In this document: piece by piece, positions 1 through 11,135 of the stretch
Layout of the letters: every line of letters begins with the position of its first letter
Position numbering within the stretch: position 1 is the stretch's first letter
Assembly (NCBI GenBank): GCA_033439255.1
Contig: CM065883.1
Coordinates: 3,100,001 to 3,164,000, forward strand
Length of the DNA: 64,000 bases
From: Hericium rajendrae
Lineage: Eukaryota; Basidiomycota; Agaricomycetes; Russulales; Hericiaceae
Reading direction: 5' to 3'
The notes under the pieces: model-generated
The model's database searches: none
What the model saw: the letters and a program-made list of their open reading frames with translations, nothing else
Told to the model about the DNA's origin: nothing
Position numbers and translations under genes: made by a program

Positions 1-20
1 CTACGTGTACCTCTTGAGGC

Positions 21-34
21 CGTATATAAGAGGG
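21..34 (+). promoter_or_regulatory. TATA-box promoter of ZNF copy 1
   Basis: The core CGTATATAAGAGGG lies about 35-45 bases upstream of the first ATG at 69. The same TATA core, followed by a similar leader ending in a TCTCCAAC/TTCCAAC-type sequence, precedes the two other zinc-finger copies (near 4123 and 52767). That conservation in three copies is the evidence that this is the core promoter. Confidence 0.6.
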
Positions 35-68
35 TGATAGCGAAGCGACCGACCTTTTTCCTTCCAAC

Positions 69-533
69 ATGCCGTCTAGATCCTTGACCTTGACTTCCCA
101 CAGCAATCACGCACCAAGCACCATGTCTGACGCCAAGATCCATCTATCTTCCGGGTCTAGTGCTCAGACCAGCGAGGACGTTCTCAACCCAACCCATTGG
201 GAACTGAAGGCCAATTTTGCACATCAAACTGGCGAGCTCAACGTGGACGAGCAGGGCGCGGACGAGACCGACTTGCGCAAGTGGATGTGCATGTGGTCTG
301 GGTGCAAGACCAAGCCCATGGGCCGACCATCTGATATTCTTCGGCGCATCAAGAACGAGCATCTCCTGAAAGAATACCTACCCTGTCCGTATAAATGTGG
401 GTACAAGGGTCGCGGAGATGCGCTCTAGAGGCATCTTGACAATCAAGTCTGCCTCAGACGGGCGACGAAGGCGGCTTCAAGGACGGTCGCTGCGGCCGCG
501 AACGAGAGGGCCCAGAGCAACACACAGCAGTGA
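69..533 (+). pseudogene. Zinc-finger protein (ZNF) copy 1, short and broken
   Basis: Third member of the ZNF family seen whole at 52874-55234. This copy is short and intronless, and its N-terminus is unrelated to that of the long copies. It keeps the C-terminal double finger: a C-x4-C unit followed by a C-x3-C unit. In finger 1 the first zinc-binding His of the other copies is Arg. A TAG at 426-428 interrupts finger 2; the same frame then continues (His, Cys of finger 2) to a TGA at 531-533. The 3' flank down to about 970 is homologous to the 3' flanks of the other two copies. The TATA promoter is intact, so a truncated product could still be made. Start at 69 or 123. Function unknown; a DNA-binding role is inferred only from the fingers. 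Confidence 0.6.
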
Positions 534-1127
534 GAAGTGAGTGGAAAGCTTAGAGATCCGGCTGAGATAGGACGGAGATGTGACAAGGAATGAGCATGAA
601 TGGATGGGGAGGGAAGCTTTTAAGGAGGCGCGTCTCCGACGCGAGCGCGCGAAGAGGCATGAAGGCGATGCAACTCGTCGTCGGAAGGCAGGAACGTTCA
701 ACATGTTCTTGAGAGATGTTGATGGTAAGCTGTCATGGACCTAGCTACTTACCTGCCGATATTCCCTTCTATACTATTTCGACTTTCTCGTTTGGCATTA
801 TTTCATGGAAGTTTCTGGGGAGTGTTGATCCCTGTGTTTTTTCATGGTATCATAGTATCCTTGTGTCTTCTTATCGATGGCCATCGCCATTGTTTCTGGC
901 GTTCGTTATTGCCTTGTTCCTGCTGAATCTCTGACATGCCCGCGACGTGTATTTATTCAACTTCGTTGTCAATAGTATCCAGGAAGAACGGAGCGGTTGC
1001 TCATCTGTAGTAAGTGTTATTGCTCGTCCATGGCAAGCAAAGCAGTCCGTCGCGCCGCGCACGCGCTGGCGGGGCGAAAGTGACTTCAAGTTGGTCCAAA
1101 GTTGATCGAGCTGCAAGAATCTGTGAT

Positions 1128-1818
1128 CTAGACTGGTGACCGAGTCTCTCGAACACAATGACGGACAAGTCGAGTATTATGTCCCTTATCATACACAAGA
1201 TCATGTCCACGGGAAAACCCGGCCGGGTCGCTGTCTTCTGTCACGCGGAAGCGCAGCTGCGAATGTAACGGACTTTGCGGGTTCGCATGGAAGTATAAGA
1301 ATCCGTGTGTTCCTACAGGGAATGGGCGATTACGTGAGCGTTTCTTATCACATTGAAAGTCTCTTCCCCTGTAGAACAGTCTGGACAGCCCTGGGTGGTC
1401 CTGGCCCGGAAACAAGATGTAGAGATTTGGTATGGTGGGACCTGACACGTCCAGAAAACATCCTGAATCAAGACGTGTCGGGTCAAGGGTGGTAATTGTC
1501 CTATTTGGTGGTAGTTGTCTGCCACTTAGAGGGCTCTTCTTTCTCTTTCCTGGCTTCGCATTTGAGGAAGGAACAGCGTTGCCTGTTGCGATATTCTACG
1601 TTCGAGATTAGTACGCATAGTATCTTTAGTACCTTCAAACTGCTCCGATGGCATACCGAATATTCTGAATTTGGATCGCGAAACGAGCCTGTACCGATGT
1701 TGCCATCGCGCGATGAGGCGGTGGATAGTAGGCGGATATGCGAAAGACTTAAATCAGAGCTTCTGGCGAGCCGAAAAAGGAGGGATGGGGACTGCCAACG
1801 CCGTATGGCCAGTTTCAT
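1128..1818 (-). pseudogene. U-family protein copy 1, 3'-truncated
   Basis: The first exon (1818-1657, 54 codons) and second exon (from 1595) join in phase 0 over a 61-nt intron, as in the intact copies at 8432-9688 and 57306-58598. The conserved block (PVGTHGFLYFHANPQ, then LRFRVTEDSD and GHDLVYDKG) is present. Just after it, near 1195, homology stops and the frame runs into DNA homologous to the ZNF 3' flank, ending at a TGA-type stop at 1128. The product would be about 209 aa instead of about 380. The breakpoint looks like a deletion joining the middle of U to the ZNF flank, which also explains why the two genes are only about 0.6 kb apart here and about 2.1 kb apart in the other copies. 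Confidence 0.6.
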
Positions 1819-1859
1819 CGTGGAAAAGTGCTAAAACTGTGAAATTGAGTGACTATTAA

Positions 1860-2995
1860 CATTGGTGATTTCGTTTCCGAGAGGTTGGGCTCTGCACTAT
1901 TCTGTACTTACCTAGATGAGCTATGGGTATAGCTATGGATCAAATGAAAGATCACAAGTCACTGACTGATACTGAAGCTCGGAGAGTCGACGATGACACG
2001 ATGTTGAAAGCTGATGAGATGTTGAATTTGATCAACACGTCACGCGCCAGTCTCCGAGATTTTCCCGCCGAACCTTCGGGTTCAAACCCGCCGTTCAGAC
2101 ACACCGTTCAACCTATGTTCTGTCTGTGCGAGCAGCTCGTAACAAGCTCAACGTCAATGTTATGGAGCATTTGCTCATGCCCTATATTTTATCCTTTCTT
2201 TACTTCGAGGCACATGATGGTACGTGATCTAGAAGATGCAACGACTCAAATCTGTCCAGGCCAGTCCTCCTACAGGGTATGGCATCGCTGTCAATAAGAA
2301 AGCCGTCTCCGAGTCGATCATCTCCTATCGTGCCGTACGACATTCTACGCATTGGGCTGAGGGTGCCAGTGCGGCCATGCCGTCCACCTTCCTGGCCGCA
2401 AGACAAATCGCGTAATCGAAACGCTGGTAGTTCTTATATTTGATGCTTCTTGGCGTAGCCATTCTGGACACAATAGTCCTTGTCTTTGTTTGCTGTCTCA
2501 ATGTACAACACGGTTCGTACCCTCGTCAGTTGATAGATACGCTGATCGCTGGTATAAAGGCAGCTTTGCAGCACTTTCACAGAACCCAGCTCACTAGTCT
2601 ACGCTCGCCATGACAATGCCCATCGCCAGATCTTGGATATGTACGGGTTGCAGTAACAATAGGCGGTACGTGGTCCCCAAACTTATACTCTGGACGTGAT
2701 GGTTCCTGACCGGAGCACGTTCAGGATGCACGGTGAATCCATCTTTGATATTCTCGCTGGAAGTACTGAATACAGGTACATCTTATCCGGCGTCTTCGGT
2801 CGTATGTTCCAAAGATCGTGCACGGACATCCCGGTTCATGGAACGCGTCCTTCAAGTAAACCAGGCCGTGACGTGCGTGGTATCCTGACAACTTGACCCT
2901 TCGCAATTACAGGAACGCGTTGTCGTCTTAACGCTCGCGTCTGAGGCGTGACTACTTATCTCCTTGTCAACTCTTTTCCACTATGCCATCATCAC
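1860..2995. other. Intergenic, no gene recognised
   Basis: About 1860-2060 is similar to 9720-9960, the region upstream of U copy A, so the duplicated block extends to about 2060. The rest shows only short open frames without recognisable motifs. A TATA-like TATAAAGG near 2553 is followed at about 2610 by an ATG in a favourable context, but the frame closes after about 30 codons and no plausible continuation was found. Confidence 0.4.
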
Positions 2996-2999
2996 GGAT

Positions 3000-4203
3000 G
3001 GGACGGCCAGCGTTCTGCCGAACACACTCTCAGCAGGGGCGCAACGGCTTTGCCTTTCGTGGCCGGACTGCTCCCTCAGAAACGCATGCATGGAACGTAC
3101 AGCCACAGTGCGCCACGTCGTGTCCTTCTAATCCTTCTTCCTGCCAAGCTCTATTCGTGGCTCCAGGTGCTGTGCCAGGCTTGCTGTGATGATGCGTCTG
3201 ATGTAGACGTTCTGGATCATCATCCCGGAAGGCCTGCGCGCGTGCGGAATAGAAGTTCGGATCCACAGATCTACGTATAGAAGTGAAAAGGGGGCAGCGC
3301 AACATCGGCGTGAGAGCTCACTGTACGTAGTGCTGACGCCGTCCCTCGTGTCTGTCGCGTGCCCCGCATTTAATCCATGCTTCGTATCAAAGATATTGAG
3401 GTCGCATTCGTGGCCGACAATTCCCATAGCGCGAGAGAGCGTAGATACTCTGTGAGGACCTTGGGATGCTATCATAGCTGCATTCCTCGATTGAGAATGC
3501 AAATAATGTCGATGTGCGGCAGTGTTCGTTTGCTCCGAAGCTTGTTCGGCTGAGCCCGAGGCATACTCGATCGGGCTGCAATCAGAATCTGGCGCCAATC
3601 GGCGAGTGCAATCTCAGAAATTGCGTCCGTGATCTTATGCTGCCCGAGCCGTTCAAAGGTCAAAGCGCGAGACACAACGATGTCAGCACGCGGATGGGAA
3701 AGGACAACGAACGCCCATCAACTGCGTCCTGAGCACAGAAAGGCGATCCTGAAGCATAGGCTTTTCACCGACCGCTACGAAAATGGCGAAGTGCACGACG
3801 CCCCGCCTTTGTCCTCCTTCTTGATGCATGTCTTCCGCGACACTAAATACGTTGGCCCTGCATGAATCAGAACAAGGCCGGCCTTTAGCTCTAGGATTCA
3901 AATAGACCAGTAAGGCATAACTCGCTGCAAAGCTCCGCGTCCGACCAGGCCAGTGCGCCAAAGCGCCCCGCCGGAGCTGGGCGTACTGAGGGCCCGAGCA
4001 CAGGCAGCCTATTTGGATACACTTGGATTGATGAGATTGAATCTATGCACAACGGGGCGTGGTCAAAGTGAGCAAGTGACTCCGGCGGGAATTGAATCTG
4101 CACGTACGTTTAGGTCCGAGGCGTATATAAGAGGGCAAACGGGAAACGACTCGCCTTTCTCTCCAACACACCACTGGATTTGCCCCACAATCCAACCTCT
4201 ACG
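3000..4203. repeat. Duplicated 5' region of ZNF copy A
   Basis: About 1.2 kb upstream of ZNF copy A aligns along its length with 51700-52870 upstream of copy C. The best-conserved part is about 3940-4160, shortly before the TATA box, where long stretches match exactly. Open frames occur on the minus strand in both copies (3683-3961 and 52312-52605, both beginning MAH.PGRTRSFAASYALLVYL) with partly conserved reading, but with no known motif. I see the region mainly as duplicated promoter DNA. Confidence 0.6.
4121..4136 (+). promoter_or_regulatory. TATA-box promoter of ZNF copy A
   Basis: GCGTATATAAGAGGGC about 75 bases upstream of the ATG at 4204. It is identical to the motif before copy C and nearly identical to that before copy 1. 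The following leader (ACGACTCGCCTTTCTCTCCAAC) is shared with copy C, placing transcription initiation about 30 bases downstream of the TATA. Confidence 0.65.
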
Positions 4204-6267
4204 ATGTCGCAACAACGCTTCTCCCCTGCCTCCTCCGCCGTTGAGTCTAAGGACGTCATGTACAACGATGGTGACAACACCACCTTGTACCGCATGATGG
4301 CTGCTTTCAATGGCAGCGTTAACAACGGCTACGACGCCGCATCGTTCTCCCCCGGCCAGAAGGCCTTCGAGGTAATTCAATGCTCATGGCTGTGATCCGC
4401 GCCAGGACAGAACTGACCTGCTCGATACTCAAGGACTTCTACGATGGCGACCGCGCCCGCCGCTACGAGGGAAACATCACATACAACCCATGCATGAGCA
4501 AGGTGAGCGCCTCGCATACTCTGCGACGCTGGAGCGTGGCTCATCGTTGCCGCCACACTCGCCCAGGGCACGATGGACTGCGGCACAAATATGGCCACGG
4601 GTCATGATAACAACAATAGAGGGGGCTACGATGCCCTGACCTACGACAATATGGTGAATATCGCTTTCGACTCGTCTGAGATGCATGTCACTCACATTCT
4701 TGTTGCGCCACGCAGACCGCGATGAGCGCTGGCCTTATCGGTGGCCAGCTTGCTCTCTCCGATAATCTGCAGCTCGATACTGTGAGTACTATATGCATAA
4801 GAAGCGAGACGAGCCGCTCACCGTACCCATTCAGGCACCTCCCGCTCATGCCTCAACTTGGAACGTCGAGGATTTCCTCACCTCCTTCACGACGATGAAC
4901 ACCTATCCTCCCGCGCCCTTTCCCTACATCATCGACGAGATATACCCGCCTCGCAACCACCCTTCCCCCGGTTATCCGAACTCCATCGCTAACGATTATG
5001 TTGGCTCTTTCGCCGAGCCCACGATCATTCCCGCGCCCGTATACTCCGGGCCCATGCTCACCGCCGCGTACGACAGCCCCACTCACCACCAGCTCGAGCC
5101 CATTTCCATCCTCAGGCCCATGCTCACCGGCGCCGACGCCAGTGCCGCCTACACCAATACCGCACCCGTCTGCTCTGGGCCCACGCTCACCACCCCGGCC
5201 CACGCTGCCTATCCCGAGCGCGCACCCCCGACTTCTTGACCGACGCCGGCGCACTCTACACTTCGCCCCAGCCCGCATCTCAGTACGCCCAGCCCAACAT
5301 CGGCGCGGCGGGCTACAGCATTGACCCGCGCCAGCTGCACGACAGCTTCAGCACGATCAGCGACCCGCAGACGGCGTACGAGGCGCCCGTCGCCTACGCA
5401 GCGTACAAGGCGTATGCATCGCTGGGCACGCCCTCGCTGGGCTGCATGTCAGGGAGCTCCGCATCCTCCGCATCGCCGACGACGCCGACGGGCCGAGCAT
5501 TCCCATCGGCGCGCGCTTTGGGCAAGCGCAAGGCCGTTGGTGCTGGGTTCGATGGCGACCACCGCACTGCACAGACCAGCGCGCAGACTGACCCTCGGCC
5601 TATCAAGCGGCCGAGGGCTTCAAGTCAAGCGGCCAGGGTCGCAAGCACTGTCGATCCCCGTATGGGGATCTCGAATAAGACAGGAGCTGCGGCCCTGACC
5701 CACCAACACGTAAACTCTGCGGCCTCTGGCCGCGGAGGACAAACCCCCGCCAACCCTGCCTCTGAGGTTTTACTTGGAGTGGGCGCAGGGCCTAGCAGAG
5801 CTCTGCCCAAGACGCGATCCCGATGGCAGAAGAAGAAGGCGATACCAGTCCAGAAACAGGAATTTATCCCACTCTGGAAACAGGGTCTGACTCCCAAACA
5901 AGTGGAGGAAGCGGCGAAGGAGATGGACAAGCAGGAGCTGATCAAAAACCTGACGGAGAAAGTCGTCGCTATCAGCGCGCCCAACGTGGGTAAGAAGCAC
6001 GGGACATTATGCATGTGCAGGTGGCCGGGATGTGACGGGCATGCCGAGCGCGCTGCCGACACCGGGCGGCACCTCGAGGACATACACCTCGGCCGGAAGA
6101 TGCCCTGCCCTAAGTGCGGAGATAGGTTCCGCAAGGACGGCGTGAAGCGACACGTCGATTCCAAGGGCTGCGTTGCGCACTGTCACGAGCTGGAGGAACA
6201 GAAGGAGGACGAGCGAAAGGCTGCGGAGGAACAGGCGGCAATGAGAGGGGAGACCGTGGAGACCTAG
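4204..6267 (+). pseudogene. Zinc-finger protein (ZNF) copy A, frame-broken
   Basis: Five exons match copy C one for one: 4204-4371, 4434-4502, 4567-4653, 4716-4781 and 4835 onward, with phase-0 introns of 62-66 nt for the first three and about 53 nt for the fourth. The N-terminal exons are Asn/Tyr/Asp-rich; the long last exon is Pro/Ala/Ser-rich low complexity and ends in two fingers, C-x4-C-x12-H-x4-H and C-x2-C-x11-H-x5-C (about 6010-6165). The frame open from exon 5 stops at 5237-5239, while homology to copy C continues one frame over from about 5236 to the TAG at 6267. So there is a single +1-type break in the low-complexity part, or a sequencing error. A possible nuclear DNA-binding protein; no target is known. 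The shadow of a clean ORF for the last 340 codons suggests a recent break. Confidence 0.6.
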
Positions 6268-7540
6268 ATGTGAGTGGGAGGAGGTTCGACGAGGACGGGG
6301 TGTGAGTGGATGGGAGAAAGTTTTCCGGAAGACACGCTCTCCGCGCGAGATGTGAGGGTGACGCAACGCGCCTTCGCAGGGCGGGGGCCGCGGGGCGGGG
6401 ACGTTCAACACATCCTGAGAGACGTTGGTAGTAAACTGCCACGGACCTAGCTACGCCCCAGTTCCGTAAGTTGCACAGGACGGACGTTACCTTTTATTTT
6501 GCTTTATACTTTTTCTCTTTTTTCTTGATTCCCATCGTTGCCTGGCTGTTTCCGGAGCGTGTTCATCCTTATGTTTTTGCGTGTCGTCGTCGTCTCCTCG
6601 TGTATCTTATCGATGGCCATCGCAATTGTTTCTGGTGTTCGTCATCCTCTTGTTAATGCGGCCTTGCAACGTGTATTTTCCTTCGATTTCACTGTCAATG
6701 GATCGAGCGGAAGGCGTTGAACGCTCGGGGACTGTCCGACGTGCTTCTCCGCACGACCGTCAATCTATGGACAGAAGGGTGCTCACCTTGGACTAATTAC
6801 TGGGAATTATGTCTCGTATGGCTAGCAGGAGAGCGTATCATAGCCAGCGGGGTGATGGACTGGTGATGTGGGACTCGGTCGAGCTGCAAAGAGGAGATGC
6901 CAAAGTTTGTGATCTAAGATTGGCATGAGATCTCCTCCGCACGTATCACGGAGGTTGCCGAGCCGCGGTGACTGAACTCTACAGGCGCCTATTAACTGGC
7001 GCTCGCCTCCTGGCTGTCGACTCGGGGACTCCATCTCGCAGGTCACCTCCCTTAACATGCGTTTACCAGCAGATACCTGGCGTCGATTTAAATAAGTGCT
7101 TCGAGTTTTATCCCGTACGTCATTAGCCCAGTCATGGTGTCGCCAGACGTCTAAGACAATTTCCGCTTCTAAATCGCAGATGATATATGGCTTGGGAGTA
7201 ACAAAAGTTTGTCTCGTTTGGAGTTTGAGACCCTTATATTGTGCCAACTCTGGCTGGACTCCGGCCGGATTGCCCTGCCAATAGCATGATGGGAACGCGT
7301 AGTCCAGACCGATGCAATGCGCGTTCCATCCGCGAAGCAAAGACACCTCGGCCCCCAGGAGTTCAAGCTGTCAAAACAACACTCTTCTGAGGCCTTGGGA
7401 TATCGATATCGTGCGGCGCACGTTTGAGCGCGGTGCAGATGTCATTAAATTTGCGACAAATGCGCGAAGCACGAGTCCAAACGGACGGCGGCAGTGGAAG
7501 AGTCTTCCACCGTATCAGGGACGTGCTTCGGCTGATTGGT
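6268..7540. other. 3' flank of ZNF copy A, duplicated, no gene
   Basis: About 6390-7020 is homologous to 55370-55990 and in part to 690-1110, including the motif CTTATCGATGGCCATCGC. This is shared 3' untranslated or flanking sequence of the module. An open minus frame of 174 codons at 6822-7346 crosses this duplicated flank and is not conserved in the other copies; I do not call it a gene. Confidence 0.5.
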
Positions 7541-7549
7541 GCTTTTTTC

Positions 7550-8115
7550 GCAAATGTCAGTCGCTTCGTACCAGCGTCGCCAACGTCTTCGCAGCCATCA
7601 AGTCCGACGCGTCCTTCTGGGGCTTCGGCTTCCCGCCATCCTCCATCCTCTCCGTTTTTGGGGCGTACTTCTTATTCGCAACGGGCACGATCTTCATCGT
7701 GAAGGTCTGCCTCCCGCATGAGCAGAGCGTCGCCGGAAGGAAGGAAACGTGCTGTTCCAGACGATCACGCAGCTCGGCACAGCGTTGGGCCGTACGATCA
7801 CGACGGTCGTGTTCAAGCGCGTGCTCACGAGCCAGTCGCAGGACTTCGGCGTCGCCGTCAACGTTATGGGCACGAATGCGCGCCATCAGTGAAGATGAAG
7901 GTGTATCAGGCGGCGGAGTGGGCTGCGTCTGGATTCGGCATTCTCGGTGTGTTTTCCAACTTATGTGCACGCTTGTTGTGGTGTCTGATTGAATTTTGAG
8001 GAGGCATGTTTCTTGCCTCTTTCTTGCACGGCGTAGGCATCGTAGGCCACTCCGATTTCCCGAAATCGAGCACCAACGAACATGAAAAGATGCCCCTGGA
8101 TCACGAGAAGGCTTA
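7550..8115 (+). pseudogene. 3' end of an MFS transporter, degenerate
   Basis: Translated pieces in shifting frames read like the C-terminal membrane half of a fungal major facilitator superfamily exporter: SVANVFAAIKSDASFWGFGFPP and GAYFLFATGTIFIVKVC from about 7570, then LFQTITQLGTA and TITTVVFKRVLTSQSQDFGVAVN from about 7750, then QAAEWAASGFGILG near 7910 and an HGVGIVGH-type tail near 8030-8060. At least two frame changes and a TGA near 7890 break it, and the 5' two-thirds is absent. It sits at the place between ZNF and U where copy C has an NmrA-like gene. Confidence 0.65.
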
Positions 8116-8431
8116 GATGGACTACAACGGGGCTCACGATGCGCACATTAGACTTAAAGCGATACCTGCATTTCACGACGACACCTCATACCCGCAGCTA
8201 GCCTCTATCCATGCAGCAATCTATTCAGTATCTTACACTTTGAGCGGTCACTAAATATCATGCAACCCACCTGAGCGAATGGACGACTTACTCTATATCG
8301 ACAATATAGCGTCAATGTCTGGCCGGCTCCACGCTAACGCTGATAACGCTGATATCTGAAGAGTTTTGACGCCAGGGCATTGTGTGGCTCTACTGCACGC
8401 GGAATGCAGAAATTGCAAAGTACATTGGGAG

Positions 8432-9688
8432 TCATGGCTGCCCCGGCTCTTGTTCATCATCGATATCATACAGAACTCGTAGGGCTCTGGCCAGTTTTGT
8501 GTTACGGTCAAGATCCCGATACCATACGCAGCCAGACCGCATAAACAGCTCGCCTTCGGCCGGCAGCGTCGTATCGGCAGTTGAAGGAAGGTTAGGGACG
8601 AGTTTCGGAAGGACGAGGACCTTCAATAAGCGCATCACTACTATACGCTTGCCTTTGTGCTCGGGCCGTGTTGATCGCTCGAACCGGCAAAGGACCAATC
8701 CTTCTGTCAAATATGCAAATAAGTCAGTTGCATGCAGACACGAAATGAAAAATAGGGGTCTGACCATCATAAAGCCTGGTAAGGTTATGTTCAGAGGTGT
8801 ACACCGCATAGGGCGGTGTTAAATAGGATGCATAGTCCTTTCCCGCAGTCTGGACCACCATGCGCGGGTAAATTATCGACATGTCGAGTGCGAATGATTC
8901 ACGCAGACTGTTGATAGGCCGTAGGACTCGAACGGGGTGCAATATGTTCCGTTTTTGAAGAGCAGAGATGGTTCTTGTGTCGATCAAGCCATCATGAGCC
9001 AGTAGGCGCAACAAAGGGCCTTGTGGAGTCGTAGAAACGAGAGCTGCGACAGGCAGGTACCACACATAACCCTTATCATAAACAAGGTCATGTCCGCGGG
9101 AGAAACTCGCCGGGTCGCTATCTTCTGTCACGCGGAAGCGCAGCTGTGAATGTAACGGGCTTTGTGGGTTCGCGTGGAAATATAGAAATCCGTGTGTCCC
9201 AGCAGGGAACGGGTAAAAATGATGTTGGCGCAGAAGGAATTGCCGTCTGTAGTTTAGTTGGGATGGCTTTAGAAGGTCCTGATCCGGAAATGATATGTAG
9301 ATGCGGGGTTGGGGGGCACCTGACAAATCCAAAAAACACCCTGAATCAAGACGCTTCGGGTCGAGGGTAGTAATGGTCCTATGTCGTGCTCGTCGCAAGC
9401 TTCTTGTTCCCATTCGCTCATTTGAGCAAGCAACCGCGGGGCCTATTGTAGTTACAATGTCCTGCGTAGGAGTTTAGTACGCATGATCAGTGTCCGCAAT
9501 TCCTTGAGACTGTTCTGATGGCGTACCGGTCCTTCCTTTGAATTGAAACCTCGAAACGAGCCGGCACCAGGGCTGCGCGATGAGGAGGTTGAAAGCCGGC
9601 GGACGCGTGGAAGGCGTGACTCAGAGGTTGCAATGAGCCAAAGAGATAACGAAGACGAGTGCTTGCAATGCCATATAGCCAGTCTCAT
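8432..9688 (-). CDS. Uncharacterised U-family protein, copy A (intact)
   Basis: Three exons: 9688-9527, 9461-8765 and 8703-8432, with introns of 65 and 61 nt in phases 0 and 1. The first intron holds a CTGAT branch-like sequence. The joined frame encodes 376 aa. The N-terminus is rich in Arg/Ser with few acidic residues (RLPRVRRLSTSSSRS), resembling a mitochondrial presequence, although this is only a compositional hint. The core has the conserved block FPAGTHGFLYFHANPQ ... LRFRVTEDSD ... FSRGHDLVYDKGY, and the C-terminal exon has LCRFERSTRPEH and PAEGELF. No known catalytic motif was recognised. Gene order (convergent with ZNF, about 2.2 kb apart) is the same as in copy C. I chose the ATG at 9688 rather than upstream alternatives because it aligns with the start of the other copies. 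Confidence 0.7.
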
Positions 9689-10009
9689 CGTGGAAGGGTA
9701 TTGAAGGCTTAAAATCAAGCACGGTGCGAGTGACTATCAAGACTGGCAATTTCATTTTGAGAACTCTGGACTTTGAGTCATCGCTCGCTTACCTGAATGA
9801 GCTGGAATACAGAGCAAACGAAAGGTCACAAGTCAATGAAGAATGAGAGTATCAGTTCATTCGACGATGTTGAGAGTAGCAGTGACAGCTTGAAGGAAGA
9901 ACTTAACCGCTGGCCCGCTGATCTCCGCTGATGCAAATGCTGAACGCGTCACGCGCCATTTCCCCGAGATTTTCCCGCATTGCTTGACTTTACGAATTCG
10001 AAGACTCAC

Positions 10010-10037
10010 TGAGGCTGCGATCGGCAACGCGGTTGAG
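10010..10037 (+). repeat. Left inverted repeat of the 10.5-kb element
   Basis: 28 bases, the exact reverse complement of 20475-20502. Outside these bases similarity drops to the three-transition CACT/TGTT end; inside it is lost. Confidence 0.55.
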
Positions 10038-10199
10038 ATACGATTTCTGAGATACTGTATCTTTTCTGGCGTGGGAAGGTACTGGTATTAGATCGCGGTT
10101 CAGTGGCTATGCCGCTTACAGTGATGCCGGTGGCATGCCGGCCATGCCGGGCCAATGCCGATCCCAATCCATCTAATCCATAGTGCACCCCCTTGGCAC

Positions 10200-11130
10200 C
10201 CCCAGTTCTTCATATTTACTGTGCTTGCTATGCCTCTTGTACAACCTCAAAAATCTACTGATTAACTTGAAAAATAAAATAAATATGATCCTCCTGTTTT
10301 GTTTTGCCAAGAAACATCCATGAGATACTTTTTACTGATCTTGTAGTTGTAGAGGCTGAACCGTGCCGTGTGGCACTTACCGATTATTTGTTCTCCGAAA
10401 TGCCACTCAGTTCGGATTTTGCAGATTTTGGTGCAGCCGAACAGGTCAGTATCAAATCTGGTTGTGAGAGCAGTTCTAGGTAAGATTCGTCTATATATGG
10501 TAGTCAACCACAATCTGGTTGCGCTCAACCTACACCACGAATTTCTGGCCAGGTGGTAGCCAGGTGGAAGTCAGGTCCTGTCCACGCTCTGATCGCTTTG
10601 TCGCAGTACGGCCTTGGCCGCCTGGGTGCCAGGGTTTGTCAGAAATGGGACCAGGCTGAGTCCAGTTCGGCATGTGACAAGGCTTGCGAGACGCGTTGTT
10701 TCATCGAGGCTCCCGCTCTTATTGTCCCGTGTCCATCAATAAACCACATTGTCTTACATACTGTACGAGCCCGTGTCGGCACAATAACTCCAGCGCTTTG
10801 TACATCCAGTGGGCCCCTGAGAACTTGCGCTGCCTCAAGCCGCGTGATGAGGCGACGGCGCCGTGTCCGTCCAGGTGGATTCCAGGCAGGCGATCAGCTC
10901 ATGTCGGCCTGTCCAGTCATACATTGACCGGGAGTTTCGGGACCTGGCATCAAGACAAAGAAGCCTGAATCTCAGGTGACATGCTCCTGGGTCGAGGTGT
11001 GAGCAGATGCACTCTTCATGGAACTCAGATAATTATTAGATCTTATTATTGTGTTTTTCATCGGTTGTGGAATGATTAAAAGCATCTGGTTTGATTGGAA
11101 GACCATAGATACAATCTAATACATATAGAA
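10200..11130. other. No gene recognised
   Basis: Only short open frames without motifs. The part after 11000 is AT-rich and probably the 3' end of the companion gene's transcript. About 10540-10900 has repeated CCAGGTGG/GTCAGG words but no regular array. Confidence 0.4.
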
Positions 11131-11135
11131 CTACG

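Noticed and set aside
6822-7346. 174-codon minus-strand open frame
   Set aside because: It overlaps the duplicated ZNF 3' flank, is not open in the homologous region of copy C, and has no recognisable motif.
10006-10188. Short minus-strand frame across the left inverted repeat, sharing QPRCRSQPQ with 20432-20662
   Set aside because: The shared residues are only the translation of the inverted repeat, not a gene.
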